Source: Chlorokybus atmophyticus (lineage: Eukaryota > Streptophyta > Chlorokybophyceae > Chlorokybales > Chlorokybaceae). From it: DNA of 64,000 bases. Below, piece after piece: positions 30,649 through 43,200 of the stretch (position 1 is the stretch's first letter; each line of letters begins with the position of its first letter). The notes beneath the pieces were generated by a model. It ran no database searches. It saw only the letters and a program-made list of their open reading frames with translations, and was not told the origin of the DNA. Both the position numbers and the translations under genes were made by a program. Where the stretch lies: assembly GCA_009103225.1 (NCBI GenBank), contig RHPI01002823.1, positions 260,989 through 324,988 of the forward strand, read 5' to 3'.

Positions 30649-32240
30649 GACTGCTGAACGCGAGCTTCAACCACCACCATCGACGACTGCCTCCGCACTA
30701 CATCGTTTCAGGCAAGTCGAATCCTAAGATGATGCCGTTTAAAGGATGCAACAATCTTGAGATAATCAACATCATTGCGACACAAGAATGCATGAAGTGG
30801 CATGCATTTGAACTGGCAATGCAGAGTGGCAACCGTGCCAGCCAGCGAGCATGGTAAACTAATATATAGACCTGTATAATTCAGCCTGCATTTGTGCTTT
30901 GCTTTCGCTGGAACTGTACGCAAGGGAGCATGATGGTCTCATGACAAGTGGCTGGTAACCCATCATTAAGTAACAGCTGCACATGTGTTGTTGTTCCGAA
31001 GATTCAGTCACAGCAGCTTGAATGAAACTGACGTAACAGCTTGAATGAAACGTGTGTTGAGTTTACTTCCTTACTCAACTCACTGCTGCTTGCATGCTGA
31101 CACTGTGAACTGATTGCTTACGCACTGAGCTCACTTGCTGTCTGCTAAGCTCACTGCTCCACCTTACTGAGTCCCTCGCAAGCAGCACGACAGGGCCTTA
31201 CCTTTGAGTGAATGAACTCCAGCAGAGAATGGCGCCCACCAGTCGCGTTGGTCCACTCCTCCCGTAGCTCGCATAGCTCAAAGCAACTCCAGCATGACAC
31301 AGGACAGCTGTCCTTTCCACACAATGCGAGCTCACAGCCTAGCTAGCAGAAGCTTGGTGTGGTTGCGTGCGCAACAAAGCTCAGAAGTTTGCAGATTGAG
31401 GCACTTCCAGCATGTCGTGTGCTCACAATCAGAGGCGTTACAACGTGCTTGGCATGAGCCTCTCAGCGCTTAAAGCTTGAAGCCGGAGTTGATGAGCTAA
31501 CAAACAAGTGCACAGCGGGCTGAGCTTAATGCACTCACCTTGGTGTTGGCCGCCACCTACGAGGTCACCGCCCACGCCAACGGCAGCAACAGCGACAGCG
31601 CCAGCGACAGGGACAACCAGTGCAATGCCTCTCGCAACTTACACACAGACACAGTTAACCAGGCAAGGATTCAACCAAGCAAGCACGCGAGGAGCTAAGC
31701 GAGTAGGCTAGAAATCTTTATCTAGGCCTAAGCAATCAAGCCAGCAAGCTGCTCAACACAGGCCCTGTGTGTCACACCCCGGGTGATTGTGATGGTGATT
31801 GTTGGCGCCAGTGAACGGTTTGTCGCTTTGCTTTGCTAAGCTTGTGCGGTAGCGCACAAGAGCGGACGTTTGTGCGGTAGCGCACAGCTTGTGCTCAAAC
31901 GCACAAGGGCAGAGAGATCTGAGAGCTGCAAAGCGTTGTCCTTGTGGTCGTCGCCATCGTCGTTGTCGTCGTCGCCCTCACCCTCGCCGTATTTGGTAGA
32001 CCAGGTCAAGTTGTTGTGGAGGCTATGATCTGACAGGGTCACGCTCATGCTGGAGTGCATTTGAGCTGTGGAATAGCTGGAGGGTTGCTTTGACCAAACA
32101 GGATGGCTTGTCCTCAGTGATAGACGTGTGGTGGTTATAGCCGCTGTCGTCGTTGTGGACGTGACTGTCAGTGTTGTCGTCGTCATCCAGGGCGGCGGAT
32201 GGCCTGATTTGGCACACGAAGGCGAAGTGACTGGTCAGCC
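30649..32240. promoter_or_regulatory. Divergent intergenic region between NEK and RING-H2 genes
   Basis: 1.6 kb without a supported gene, holding both promoters. About 380 bp before the RING ATG there is a pair of near-identical self-complementary units: CTTGTGCGGTAGCGCACAAG (31843-31862) and TGTGCGGTAGCGCACA (31873-31888). These could be binding sites for a dimeric factor or a short tandem hairpin. No TATA box could be assigned. Confidence 0.4.
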
Positions 32241-34365
32241 ATGTCGGCGGCAGGAGAGATAGGCTCCAGTCAGGCGCCAGGACAACGGGAGCAGGCTCCT
32301 CTGCTGCCTGGCCGCAGCGACCAGGACGGTAACGCCGCCGCTGCTGCTGCCGCCTCGTCGGACGACGACGATGACAACATGGACGGCGACAGGAACGCTG
32401 CGGGCGGCCGCAGCGGCAGCTTTGCCCGGCGCAACGCCAACATTCAGAGGGTAAATTGAGGGCGTACAGCTTAGGCTTCAATAAGCATGTGGCATGTACT
32501 CAGCGGGACAATAATACCTGCACGACTGCAACAGCCTTGTGGTGCAGATTGTGGGTAGGTGTTACATGATGACAAAGTCAAGTTTCTCGTTGCGTGTACT
32601 TAACGTCTTGTTACTAAGTTCAGAAATGTGTACCATATACCTACCTATTGATCTTGCTTGAGAGGTTCTTACCCGGCATTACGGTTGCATGCACTGCTGT
32701 GGTTAGCAAGTACGCGCTCACAAGCGCTACTGATGATTCAGAAATGCAGTTGCTTGTCACCTGCGTGCCCACACAATTCTTGCCCAAACAAGTACACGCA
32801 ACCGGTTGCATGCACTATCAGTCTCCAGTTTGCACTCACCTTTTCAAGGACAAGTTGTCAATCTTTCAGTGTATGGTGATGTACAGGATTGATTGCTTTG
32901 CTTTCGCCATGTGCAGGTGCGCTCAAACGCGGGTGAGCACATCAGCGACCGCCAGCGCAGTGTGCGCAACAGCCGTGTGTTCCTCTCCATCGAGATGTGT
33001 TTCAAGATTATCCAGGTAACCCGTACAGACTTGTGTTAGCTCACATCGACGTGGCCCGTCTGCTTGATTTTTGGGCCTGTCACACACACACACACAAACA
33101 AGCAAACAAGCCAAGGAACAACACGTCAAATTATTCACAACTGCAGTACCACAAAACCCACCAAAGAGTCAAAACAAAATAGGCCAGCATCTGCGTTGTG
33201 GTGCTTTGGATGTCGCGAGAAGAGCAGCCAGATGTGCCGCTGCGCGCATGGGTCGCGGGTTATGGGTTGCATTGCGTGCTCTCGTTGCCGTGGCTCTGGT
33301 ACCGCCTCGAGCATAGCGCCGACTACCGCCTTGACGGGGAGCGCATCAACCCCTATCAGCCAGGCGACAGGTCAGCTGTTAACCTGTTGTTTACTACTAA
33401 CATCATCTTTTGTGTTTTGCATAGACTGTCATGTCAGCTTACAATATGCTATTGACATGGTTATTGATAGTCTGTCATGCATGAGTTGCATGTTTAATGT
33501 GTGACTCTTGCATGCAGGTTGGGTGTGACCCTGGACAAGATGAAAGTCCTCTTGGAGATATTCCACACGGCTTGGTTTTTGGTGGGGAATGTGTGGGTGT
33601 ACAGTTCCACATCCAGCTCCGAACAGGCCCCTCAGCTATACAGGTACAGCACCATTACTGCCACACAACATCATCTTTCTCCCCTCGTTGTATCACCTGT
33701 TGTCAGATCAGTTGTTTTGCTGTATGTGCTGGAACCTCAACAACAAGCCAGCTTGTACAGTTAAAAAGACATGTTGCATTGCACCCTGGTTATATGTTTT
33801 ATCGCAGCCAGCACTGTTGGTTGTTGTCGACATTGCCAACATGATTACATGCATGTCAAGAATATAATATCAGTCACATTTGACAAAGGTTTTGGAAGTT
33901 GTTGTCATGTATGTTGTGTGTATTCTGTGCAGACTCAGCGTGCTGTTGCTGGTGTTGGGTTACCTCTCCTTTGCGCTGCCGCTGCTGCTGTGCGTGGCGA
34001 TCTGCTGCTGCCTGCCCTGCGTGATAGTCCTTTTGGCCTCGATGGAGGACCCGATGGCCGGGAAGGGTGCGCCCGAGAGCGTGATAAAAACGCTGGAGAC
34101 CACACACTACAAATCACACGGCGAGGGTGTGGGTGGGCTTGTCGGGGAGCAAAATCTGTCTGCTGAGGATGCGGTGTGCTCGATATGTTTGGGCGATTAT
34201 GAGGACGGCGTGGAGCTCAGAATACTCCCGTGCAGCCACAGCTTCCATGTGGGTTGCGTGGACACGTGGCTGAAGATCAACGCTTGCTGCCCATTGTGTA
34301 AGGCGGACATTGTGCGAAGTGGAGAAGATGAGCGACCGAGCTTGGATCCTGTCAACAATGTGTGA
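32241..34365 (+). CDS. Multi-pass membrane RING-H2 E3 ubiquitin ligase, SIS3/At1g12760-like
   Basis: Exons 32241-32450, 32917-33015, 33183-33370, 33518-33643 and 33933-34365 join in phase to 351 residues. The N-terminus is Ala/Asp-rich. Residues ~80-240 hold several hydrophobic segments with the plant-family landmarks REEQPDVPLRAWVAGYGL, LERLEHS-like RLEHSADYRLDG, FHTAWFLVGNVWV and LCVAICCCLPCVIVLL. The C-terminal RING-H2 (~289-330) fits C-x2-C-x14-C-x-H-x2-H-x2-C-x10-C-x2-C exactly (CSIC, CSHSFHVGC, CPLC). It would recruit an E2 enzyme and ubiquitinate membrane-proximal substrates. The same architecture in Arabidopsis includes the sugar-response gene SIS3. The plant-type match is one argument for a green-lineage host. 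Confidence 0.9.
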
Positions 34366-36106
34366 AACCAAATATGTGCTTGTTCAATAAGCGTGGCGGT
34401 ATGCAAAGAAGGGCTAGCTTTTGTGTGTATCACTAGCATGCAACTTGGTAAGGGTGTCATGTATTGTCATGTCAACTTATCAGCTAAGTGTGGCATATCA
34501 ATGCCGCTCGTGTCCTGCCATTGGCTGATGGTTAAATGCAATGGTTGTTTATCTTGTGCAGCAGCATCGACTTCAGGATTGGTTGCCATGCGAGTTATGT
34601 AAGAGAATGGCTCAACATTGGGCAAAGCTTTGCGCCATTACATGATTTGCAAAATCTGGAGATTTAAGTGCGCTACACATACACTTGTGCTACCTGCCCT
34701 TGCCACTGCTCAGTTTGCTTGACTGCTGCCTTGGTTGAGGTCCATGTGTTATTGTCAGGCATTGTGAGTTGGCTTCAGCTTGTGCCACAATCTTTGCAAA
34801 TACACCCATGTACAAATGTATATCGGAGGTGTCATATACCGCTCATGCTTTCCAGAAGTGGAGCATGCAATTTGCGCGAATGTATACACATGCGCTATAA
34901 CCTAGCATACTATCTCCTATGCACACAGGCGCAGCCCCTCTTTTGTATGACGCCATGTTAAGAGTGTGCATAGGGTAATCAATAATGCTCGTAATCTAAC
35001 TCTTACGTACGTTCATGCCTGGTACACCATACACAACTACCAATACTCAATGGCATTGCCAATCCACAATCGCATTAACACTCGGTAGACTCATATGGGG
35101 GCACATACCAAAACGCATGAATACAAAACTCTCTTATCGTAGGATATGCGCAACATGCGGAGCAATGCTGAAGATGCAGTGGGCAAAGGGGATGTGTGAG
35201 TTTGAGCACAAGTGCTGGTGCCATCGTTAGCTGAGGCAGCAAAGTGATACGAAACGAGGGTGTTCCACTAGGTCACATCAAAAGGCGCTAGCGGAACCGT
35301 TTCCAACGAGATACGGAGTTTGTTGTCAATCAGTAATCTTGGCAAATTGTTTGCTGCCACGATTGTTTTGGTAGTTACGGTAATTGCAGCAAAAGGTGTA
35401 CATGTAACATCCACAGACGTTGTTGTTGTAATTGTGCTACCATTTTTCTGTCATCCATGGCCGCCAGCGCTATGGCTGTCGCTGCTGTAGAATCGGATCT
35501 TGAAGCCATATACCCGCCGGAACTTTTATATTTTCCTCCTGAAGCGCCCACCAAAGCAGCGTCATGCGATCCACCTTCCACCTCGTATGAATTATTATTA
35601 TCATTGCTTTGCTGATTTCCTTATTCTCGACGTAGTCTTGGGGCCTCTCCAAGCTTTGGTTGTCAGCAAATCACCTTCAAATGTGGCTTCTGCATTACAT
35701 TCATCAATTGGACGCTTGCTGACACGCGTTATCCAGTGCTATTTCATGCACGTGTACAGAACGAGCAAGTGCAGCGCAACGCCATTTGGTTTCTTGCGCA
35801 TACTTGCTAGAGCATGAGTTTACTAAGGGCAATCATATGCATGCAGTTGTTCTATTATGGTAAACCTGATAACGTCAGTCAAGCGGCATACAAAATGTTC
35901 TTTGAGGATGCAATATGAATTATTGCTAAAATTGTAACACAGTGGCGGTGCTCGTGCCTTGTCACCTGTGAGTTGATCAGATCAACGACCCTCTCACCAA
36001 GGCGCGGTATTCACACAGGAACCTTGCCCCCTCTGCCAAGCACACACGTGCGCCCCGCCACTCGCGTACGCAAGCGCATGCGCTTGAAGCTAGACACCGA
36101 CTTGTG

Positions 36107-36640
36107 TAGCGCCTTGGATCGTCACACAAGCAAGAACACACCAGTGGACACACGCTAGCAACCTCTGCTAACCACCACCAAGCTTGCACACCAAAAACTA
36201 GGGAGCTAAAGGTTGTATTTCACATTGTAGAATGTCGCTTTTATACTTACCAATCTGCACGTGCTACTGTCTAGACGATTCCGTGCTACAAAACTAGATG
36301 CTAAGATGATATTGCAGATACTTGAAGTATACTTCTAGACCTTTCTTACGCACCAAAGATCTCCTGATTAGGTGCTCATATGGTCAAGTTATACTAGTTG
36401 GCGCCAGGCCCTTCCACAAATCTGGTCGAGCCCTCCGTTTTCTGGCACCTTCCGGACTGGTCCTGGGCCCCGGTCGATATCCGCGGCAGACTCATAACTC
36501 GCCGATATCTGCCACAAGTCATGAAAACGTGGTGCTCGATACTGGGCCAACAAAGTCCTAAAGTCATGAAAACGTGGTGCTCGATACTGGGCCAACAAAG
36601 TCCTAAAGTCATGAAACTTGGCCTCGACTTTTACAAACAC
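36107..36640 (+). repeat. Second copy of the dispersed repeat found at 12.3-12.9 kb
   Basis: CCTTGGATCGTCACACAAGC (36111 onward), AACTAGGGAGCTAAAGGTTG, CTGTCTAGACGATTC, GGTCAAGTTATACTA and GGCGCCAGGCCCTTCCA occur in the same order as in the 12.3-12.9 kb copies, with scattered differences. Here spacer, arm and body are contiguous in one orientation, so this shows the true unit. It ends near ATGAAACTTGGCCTCGAC, which resembles ATGAAAATCACAGAATTTGG at the matching end of the first copy. The family may be a TE or its non-coding part. Confidence 0.75.
36518..36616 (+). repeat. 45-bp tandem duplication
   Basis: Unit GTCATGAAAACGTGGTGCTC plus 25 further bases is present twice without change (36518-36562, 36563-36607), followed by a partial third copy beginning GTCATGAAA. 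Confidence 0.9.
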
Positions 36641-37238
36641 ATATTCATGCTTCATGATTTGCACGTAACACATACAACGAGCCTCTGAAACCGCTTGTTC
36701 CAGCATCTTATAATGATCATACCTCATTATTCCTTTCATTCATCTTTAACACCTTTAACAATGGGTGCCACTTAAGAGGCTCCACGCTGCGAAGAATTGA
36801 AAGACAATTGCACTCAAAATTATGTGATCGCGCCCGCCGTGTTTATGGTTTACAAGCATATTACAAATGCTTTCATAAAACAACATTATGATGAGTAGGG
36901 CGATGTTATCTTTTTTAAGTTTTGAATCAAATATGTAGCAAGCTCTTTTGCATATTATTGTAATCTATATATTTTATGCTGTTGACATGACTATAATTTC
37001 GAAACGTTGTAAGGTCTCCTATGCATTTAACAACCACTTTTATTATATCTTGATGGCCATTGACAGCAAGTAGTACTTATCTCGATTCATTACCTTGTAC
37101 CCTACCTATACCAAAAGCACGTTGCAGCATGGTGCGCAACCATATCACTACCTAGGTAATCACCTTATCTGCGGTATGTTCATGCAAACGATGCTAAGCT
37201 TACCGGTGATCGATAAGCTGACTGGCTGCAGAACATGC

Positions 37239-40200
37239 ATGCCACGACAAGATCCAGCGGTCGCCGTTGAGAAAGCCAAGCAACAAGGGGCTTTTTGGGA
37301 GCGGGGCGCGCAGGCACGTGCGACCGTCGCGGCACTGCTTGTCACTCGGCAGGCGTTGGCTGGGGCATTCGCGACGGTGGACAAGGAGGAGGACGAGGAG
37401 GAGGAGGAGGAGGAGGTGGTGGTGGTTGAAAGAGCTAGGGCAGGAGCCAGGCGCAGGCGCAAGCGCAGGACCAGCCTGGCGTGGTGGGGATGCGCTGAAA
37501 GGAGAGTAAGCAGCCCAGGTCAGTGATCGCTGGGGAACATGAAAAGGAAACAATTTACGCATGAAACAGATTGAGTGCTGAGTTAGGGTTTGAGCCAGTC
37601 GTTGAGGTTTTTACTGTTGTTGTAGGAGCATTTGACAAACACTGAACAAAAGATAACAAGTAGTATTGATCTCTTCTGTTTTCCCCATACTACGTACATT
37701 CCAACGAAATCTAATATACCAGAAGAAACCTTCTTCCATACTACTTTGCATTTTTTCGCTTCTACAACTCCATTGCATCTTGTAGTGTTTGTAGAGTTCA
37801 TCAATATCTTACTTGTGCTTTCAAAAGTGCTTTATACGAACAATATTCCAACAAGCCACATCGCAGCGTTGCTGCGATCATTTCCAGTCATGAACAACCT
37901 CTCGAGTCATCCTTTGTCAGTAACAACTTCCACCACGCTTGCTGCATCACAACATGTCACAATATAGGCGCACATGAGTGGGTAGGAAAACACAATAACT
38001 TTTAACTGTTGGGTTGTTGATAGCAACTCTCTCTCCAATCTCGCACCAGTCTCCTTCAGGACAATACCTCACAGAGCACTCCAAACTATCTCATACAATC
38101 AGCAGATCTCAGCTGTGAAGTATTTTGGCCTTTAGTGTTTAATATCAAAAATTGCGGGAATGTCAAGTCCAAATGTTTTTATCTATCACGACAACTATGC
38201 AACATGTAACGAGGTGGCGGTATTTGTTTTGACTGCAGACACGCAAATGAGGGTGGAAAGTGAGAGGGGAGGAGGCCCTCCTTCCCTCTCCTCCTCCGCT
38301 CGCCACGTGTCCTTCTCCCCCCATCAACAACAAACACAACAGCTCCAGTCCAAACCCAACATCAACAATACCACCAGCTCCACCTCCTCCCTCGCGGACC
38401 GCGTGCACGCCTTTCGCAACGGGCCCCCGCGCACCCCACGACACAGCGGTGAGTTGTGTTCAACGACATGTTGGAGTCGTTGCTATTGTGTGTTTGTCTC
38501 ACTGTTGTGTGTGCAGAGGGTGAGCGTGCGTGGTGGCGAGAAGATGAGGCACATGAGGAGGAAGGTGTGGGAGGCAGGGTTGCGAGCTCGATAGTGGGAG
38601 CGGGAAAGAGAGGGAGGGTGGGAGGAGACGGAGCAGAAGCCGTCTACGCCAGAAAGGTACATGCAACGCATGTGTACGCGTGCGTGCATGCACGCGTACA
38701 AGTGTCACAGGCACGCACGTGCATGATGGTGCATGCATGCGTGCGTGTGTTGTTGAGTTTGTCTACATGCATGTACAGTCGCGGGCGCATGCATGCGTGT
38801 GTGCCTGCGTGTGTGCGCGGGAGTGCGCATGCGTACACGTATGCACACGCATGCACATTGGCATGTGTTTGTGCGTGCGTGTGTTGATATGTTTTACATC
38901 ACAGGCGCAGTCCCTGAAAGAAGAGGCACGGGTGTTATCTGAGAGCACTGCGAGCGCGGACGCAAAGGCGCGTGCGCTGCGGTCAGAAAGGGACGCTTTG
39001 GCTCAATCACTCACTTCACAACGACAAACCTCATCAATGGGCTCGCCTCCAACCAAAACAACTGCAGCCAAACAACATCATCAACAACAACAACAGCAGC
39101 AACAGCCACAGTACACGGCTAAGATGCTCAGCCAGCTGGCGACAACCCACCCGGGACTGCACCGCGCCCTCCTTACTATGGAGAAAGGCAAAGACGGTGA
39201 GGAATAGATTGGTAACACTATGCCGCATAACAGCTTGCTGCTGCGTGTTTTGTATGAGATTACCTCGAGACACGTGCAAACTTGCGTGTAGAGGTTCATC
39301 CTCATGCACACATATATGTGCGTCCGTGCGTGCGTGTGTGTTTCCGAGGGTACGTCTTGACGTTCAAACATGCGCGCGTGTGCCTGAATAATGAACGCGC
39401 ACGCACACATACATACGAGCGCACACAACCAGCGTAACACTGAAATCCGCATGCAGGGAGGGTATCAGTGGAGTCCCTGTCGAACGTTAAGTCCGTGTTG
39501 TCATCCTCACCACAGACAACGTCCACAAACAAGCCACCAACCAAACCCACAAACCCAACCACGAAACCAACAACAACGGCAACACCTCGCTACAGCGCAT
39601 TCAGTGACTCCGATGACGATATCGACAGCTTGGCTTCGATGTCATCTTCCCCGCGCAAAACAGGCTCACTTCAAGTGGATGACGAGTACCTAGCTCAGGT
39701 GAAGACGGTATCACTATCAACCAGACCCAACAAGACGCCGACATCACCTCCAGTGAAAAAGATATCGACTTCATCGCCTAAAGGCGCACCCGTCCCGAGG
39801 CCGATACCGACAGTGAAGCCGGTGATAAAGCAGAGCAAGAGTGCCGACATCTCATTGAGGAGAGAGATGTTTCATGATCATCATTCCAACAACAACAACA
39901 TGTTGTATCTGTCCAAGGAGGAAGCGGCAACACGCATACAGGCTCGCATGCGGGGCCACCTGACAAGAAAACACATAAGGAGGGGTTCAGATGTGTCTGT
40001 GTATCAGAGCCAGGTGCTGAGAAGGAGTGTTGGTCAGCCTGCAGGTGAAGTGAGGGAGTCACATTCAGTGATAAATGTGTCTGAAGAGGAGGAGAGGGCG
40101 GCCTTGCGCATACAAGCACACTTGAGAGGACACCTGGCAAGGAGGCACGTGCAGCTGCACCAGAGCAGAACACCTGCCAGGCTAAGACCACAACAACTAC

Positions 40201-43200
40201 AACAACCACAACAATTACAACACCCACGACCACAACCACCACCACAACAACGAGGACAACAGTTGCAAACACCAGCTGCCAAGCAGCAGCCGCCAGCTGT
40301 TCTTCGTCAGAGTCAGCAGGGCCGTGTGAGTCCGCTGCGCAGCAGCACCAACAACAGCAAGTTGTTGTCCACATCAAGCCAGGGCAGGAGAAGCAACATG
40401 CTCATGAGCGTCACCAACGAGCAGCAGCATGCGGCTGCACGCACAATCCAGCGTCACGTCCGTGGACACCTGGCCAGACGACATCACAACACAACAACAA
40501 CCAGGCAAACTCTATCCAGGGTCCCTGGCTCAAACTCTGGACTCAGGCGGTCCGCACCTCAGGTGACCACAAACTCGCCTGGCAGGGGGACACACACACA
40601 AGCACACCTTTCAGGACCAACCACGGCATCAATGTCAACAATACCAGGACCTCGGCCGGGAACTGCGCCTGTCAGGGTGCACGCATACGACGCGTATCCC
40701 TCCTTAGGTGCTTCTTCAGGTGGTCTCAGGGCGAGCGCGAGTGCCGTCAAGCCACCTGGCAGGGTGGTGACCAACGCCTGGCAGCAGGAAAGAGCACCAG
40801 TTGCAGGGAGTGGTAGATATCAACAGTATGGGATGAGTGAACAGCGGGCGGCTGCCAGGATCCAAGCACACGTCCGAGGACACATCACAAGAAATCAAGT
40901 GGCACTGGCGAAAGGATACACTTACAATTCACGCCGTGTGAGTGCTCGACAAGCGACCCAGCCTCTGCCACAATCACGCACCAAGGTGTGTATGTGTGCA
41001 TGTGCGTGTGCGTGCGTATGTGTGTCTTGGCGTGCATACATGCATGTGCATGCGCGTACGCGTGCATGCATGCGTGTGTTGTATGTTGCACTGATTGTGA
41101 GGATATACGGTATATGAGGATATACCTCTCCTTCGCAGGCTTCTCTATCAGTCCCTCAGCTACTCCTCAAGCTCAGCGACTATCTCACAACCAACCGCGT
41201 GCGTTTGGCGGACCTCTTCGCGCAGAGCGACAAGGACAAGAGCGGCGGCCTCGACCGCGATGAGCTCGCGAGGCTCCTCCGCAAGGCCGTCCCGGACATC
41301 ATCCCAACACAAGTGAGTGGATGTTGTTGGTTGAGGTAGTGGGATTGATGGTTGTTGAGTGTTGGGTTGGCGTGGGTGCGCAGGTGGCGCATGTGATGGC
41401 CATGGTGCAGAGAGATGGAGAACGAAGCGTGTCGTATAGGGAGTTGGTGGATGGCGTGGCGGATGCACGAAGGGCATACGCAGCTGTCCGCTTGGACGGT
41501 GAGCTTGTTGAATTGTTGTGTGAGTGACTCTGCGTGCGTGTGTGTAAGGTCAACTCCACAACAACGCATGTTGTGACGTTGTTCGTGTGTGTGTGTGCGC
41601 ATGCGCATGTGTGTTGTTGAGGTGTGTGCTTTGCCATTGACACACATGCTCAGGTGCCAATGCCATATCGGTGAAGCGCGCCTCCTCCTCCTTCCTGTCC
41701 CTCGGCCCTCGCGCTCTCTCCCTCTTCAACTCTCACGACACCGATGCACACGGTACCCTCCCCGCCCCCCAACTCGCCCGCATGCTCTCCTCCCTCACCC
41801 CGGACCTCACCTCGGCTGATATCCGCGAGGTCCTCGCGTTCATACAGCTGAGTGATGTGAATGATGATGGGAGGATATCGTTCACGGAGCTCAAGATGGC
41901 GCTGACACCAAGAGGGGAGAAGGTGGGGTTGAGTGGTGATATCCGCAGCACAACCACAATGGCTCAGAAATCTGCACCTGCGCGATATCCACTGCCTCAG
42001 GAGTATTCGGCTATGCGGTATCAACAGTCGCAACCACAACCACAATATCAGCAGCAAGAGATGGCGAATATCAATGCACTGCACAGCCACACGCAGCAGC
42101 AACAGGCAGCGACACAGTTGCGATATCATCATCAGCAGCAGCCTTACGGTGATATCCGCCCCAGCTCCAATGTAGCCGCAGCAACAGCAGCTGCTGCTGC
42201 TGGTTCAACAAATCAGGAGCAGATGGTGTTGATATACACTGTTGGGCAAGATGGCGCTGCGGGACGGATGATATCGGTTCCCATCTCCCAACTGCCCTCT
42301 CAGATACCTGTCATACCCTCCCAAGTGCATGCCAAGATACCCCAGACACCGAACCACATACCCTCTCAGGCGATACCGCAGGTGGTGGCACCTCAGATGC
42401 ACACGCATGAAATCAGTGCGACCAGTGAGCAGAGCCTGGCGGCGAAGAAACGCATGCAGGAGATTGAAGAGCAGATGCAGAAGCTGAGGTCCCGGACAAA
42501 GGTAACACGCGAACGTATGCAGTGACACTTGACAGCATGTGCGGTTAGACACAGGTGCACATGCATACACAAGCGTGCACACGCTTGCATGCCATCGTGC
42601 GCACACGCTGTGAACTGCCGGCAAAGTTTGCATGCTCTATCTCACGTTCACACATACACCTATCAGGAGCTGGAAGAGACCATAACCGAGGAGCGTCGTC
42701 TCCGCGAGCGCGCCGTTCGCTCCCACGAGGACAGCGACCGCGTCTCCCGTCGCCAGTGGGAGGACCAGGTTTTAAGTCTGAGGAAGCAGCTCGAGAGGGT
42801 CGTTGCCGAGGGCGGGAGTGAGAGTGTGCGCGAGGCCCTGAGCGAGATGAGGATGGAGAAGGAGGGGATGGCGAGGGAGGTCAGGGAGAAAGGACGAGAG
42901 GTGGAGGAAGTGAGGAGGGAGAGGGATGAGGTGATGAGAGAGAGTAAAGAGGCGATGCAGGTGCGTGTGAGCATAAGTGTAGCTCATCAAGTGTGTGTGT
43001 CTATGTGCATGCATGGGTGCGAGCGTGTGGATGTCGCTTTGTCTATGTTTGTGCATGCATGCGTGCGTGCAAGCCTCTGTATGTGCATGTCCTTATATGT
43101 ATGCGCGCGTGCGTATCTGCACTTGTGTTTGTGCGTGCGTGTGTGCGTGTGGTTGGGTGGTCGAGCGAGTTGGTGCGCGTGTGTTCTGTGTTCTGTGTCC

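Larger units (their letters stand above)
34366..37238. other. Intergenic stretch with dispersed repeat
   Basis: No gene is supported. A small open stretch at 35130-35230 encodes a Cys-rich peptide (CATCGAML, then CWCH) after a TCGTAG acceptor-like site, but it is too short to call. The second copy of the dispersed repeat lies at 36107-36640. Confidence 0.4.

Noticed and set aside
35130-35230. Cys-rich peptide after an AG site as a zinc-finger exon
   Set aside because: Only ~30 residues, no neighbouring exons that join in phase.
40034-40377. Minus-strand Cys-rich or Val-rich ORFs opposite the IQ protein
   Set aside because: Antisense shadows of CAA/CAC repeats in the real exon.
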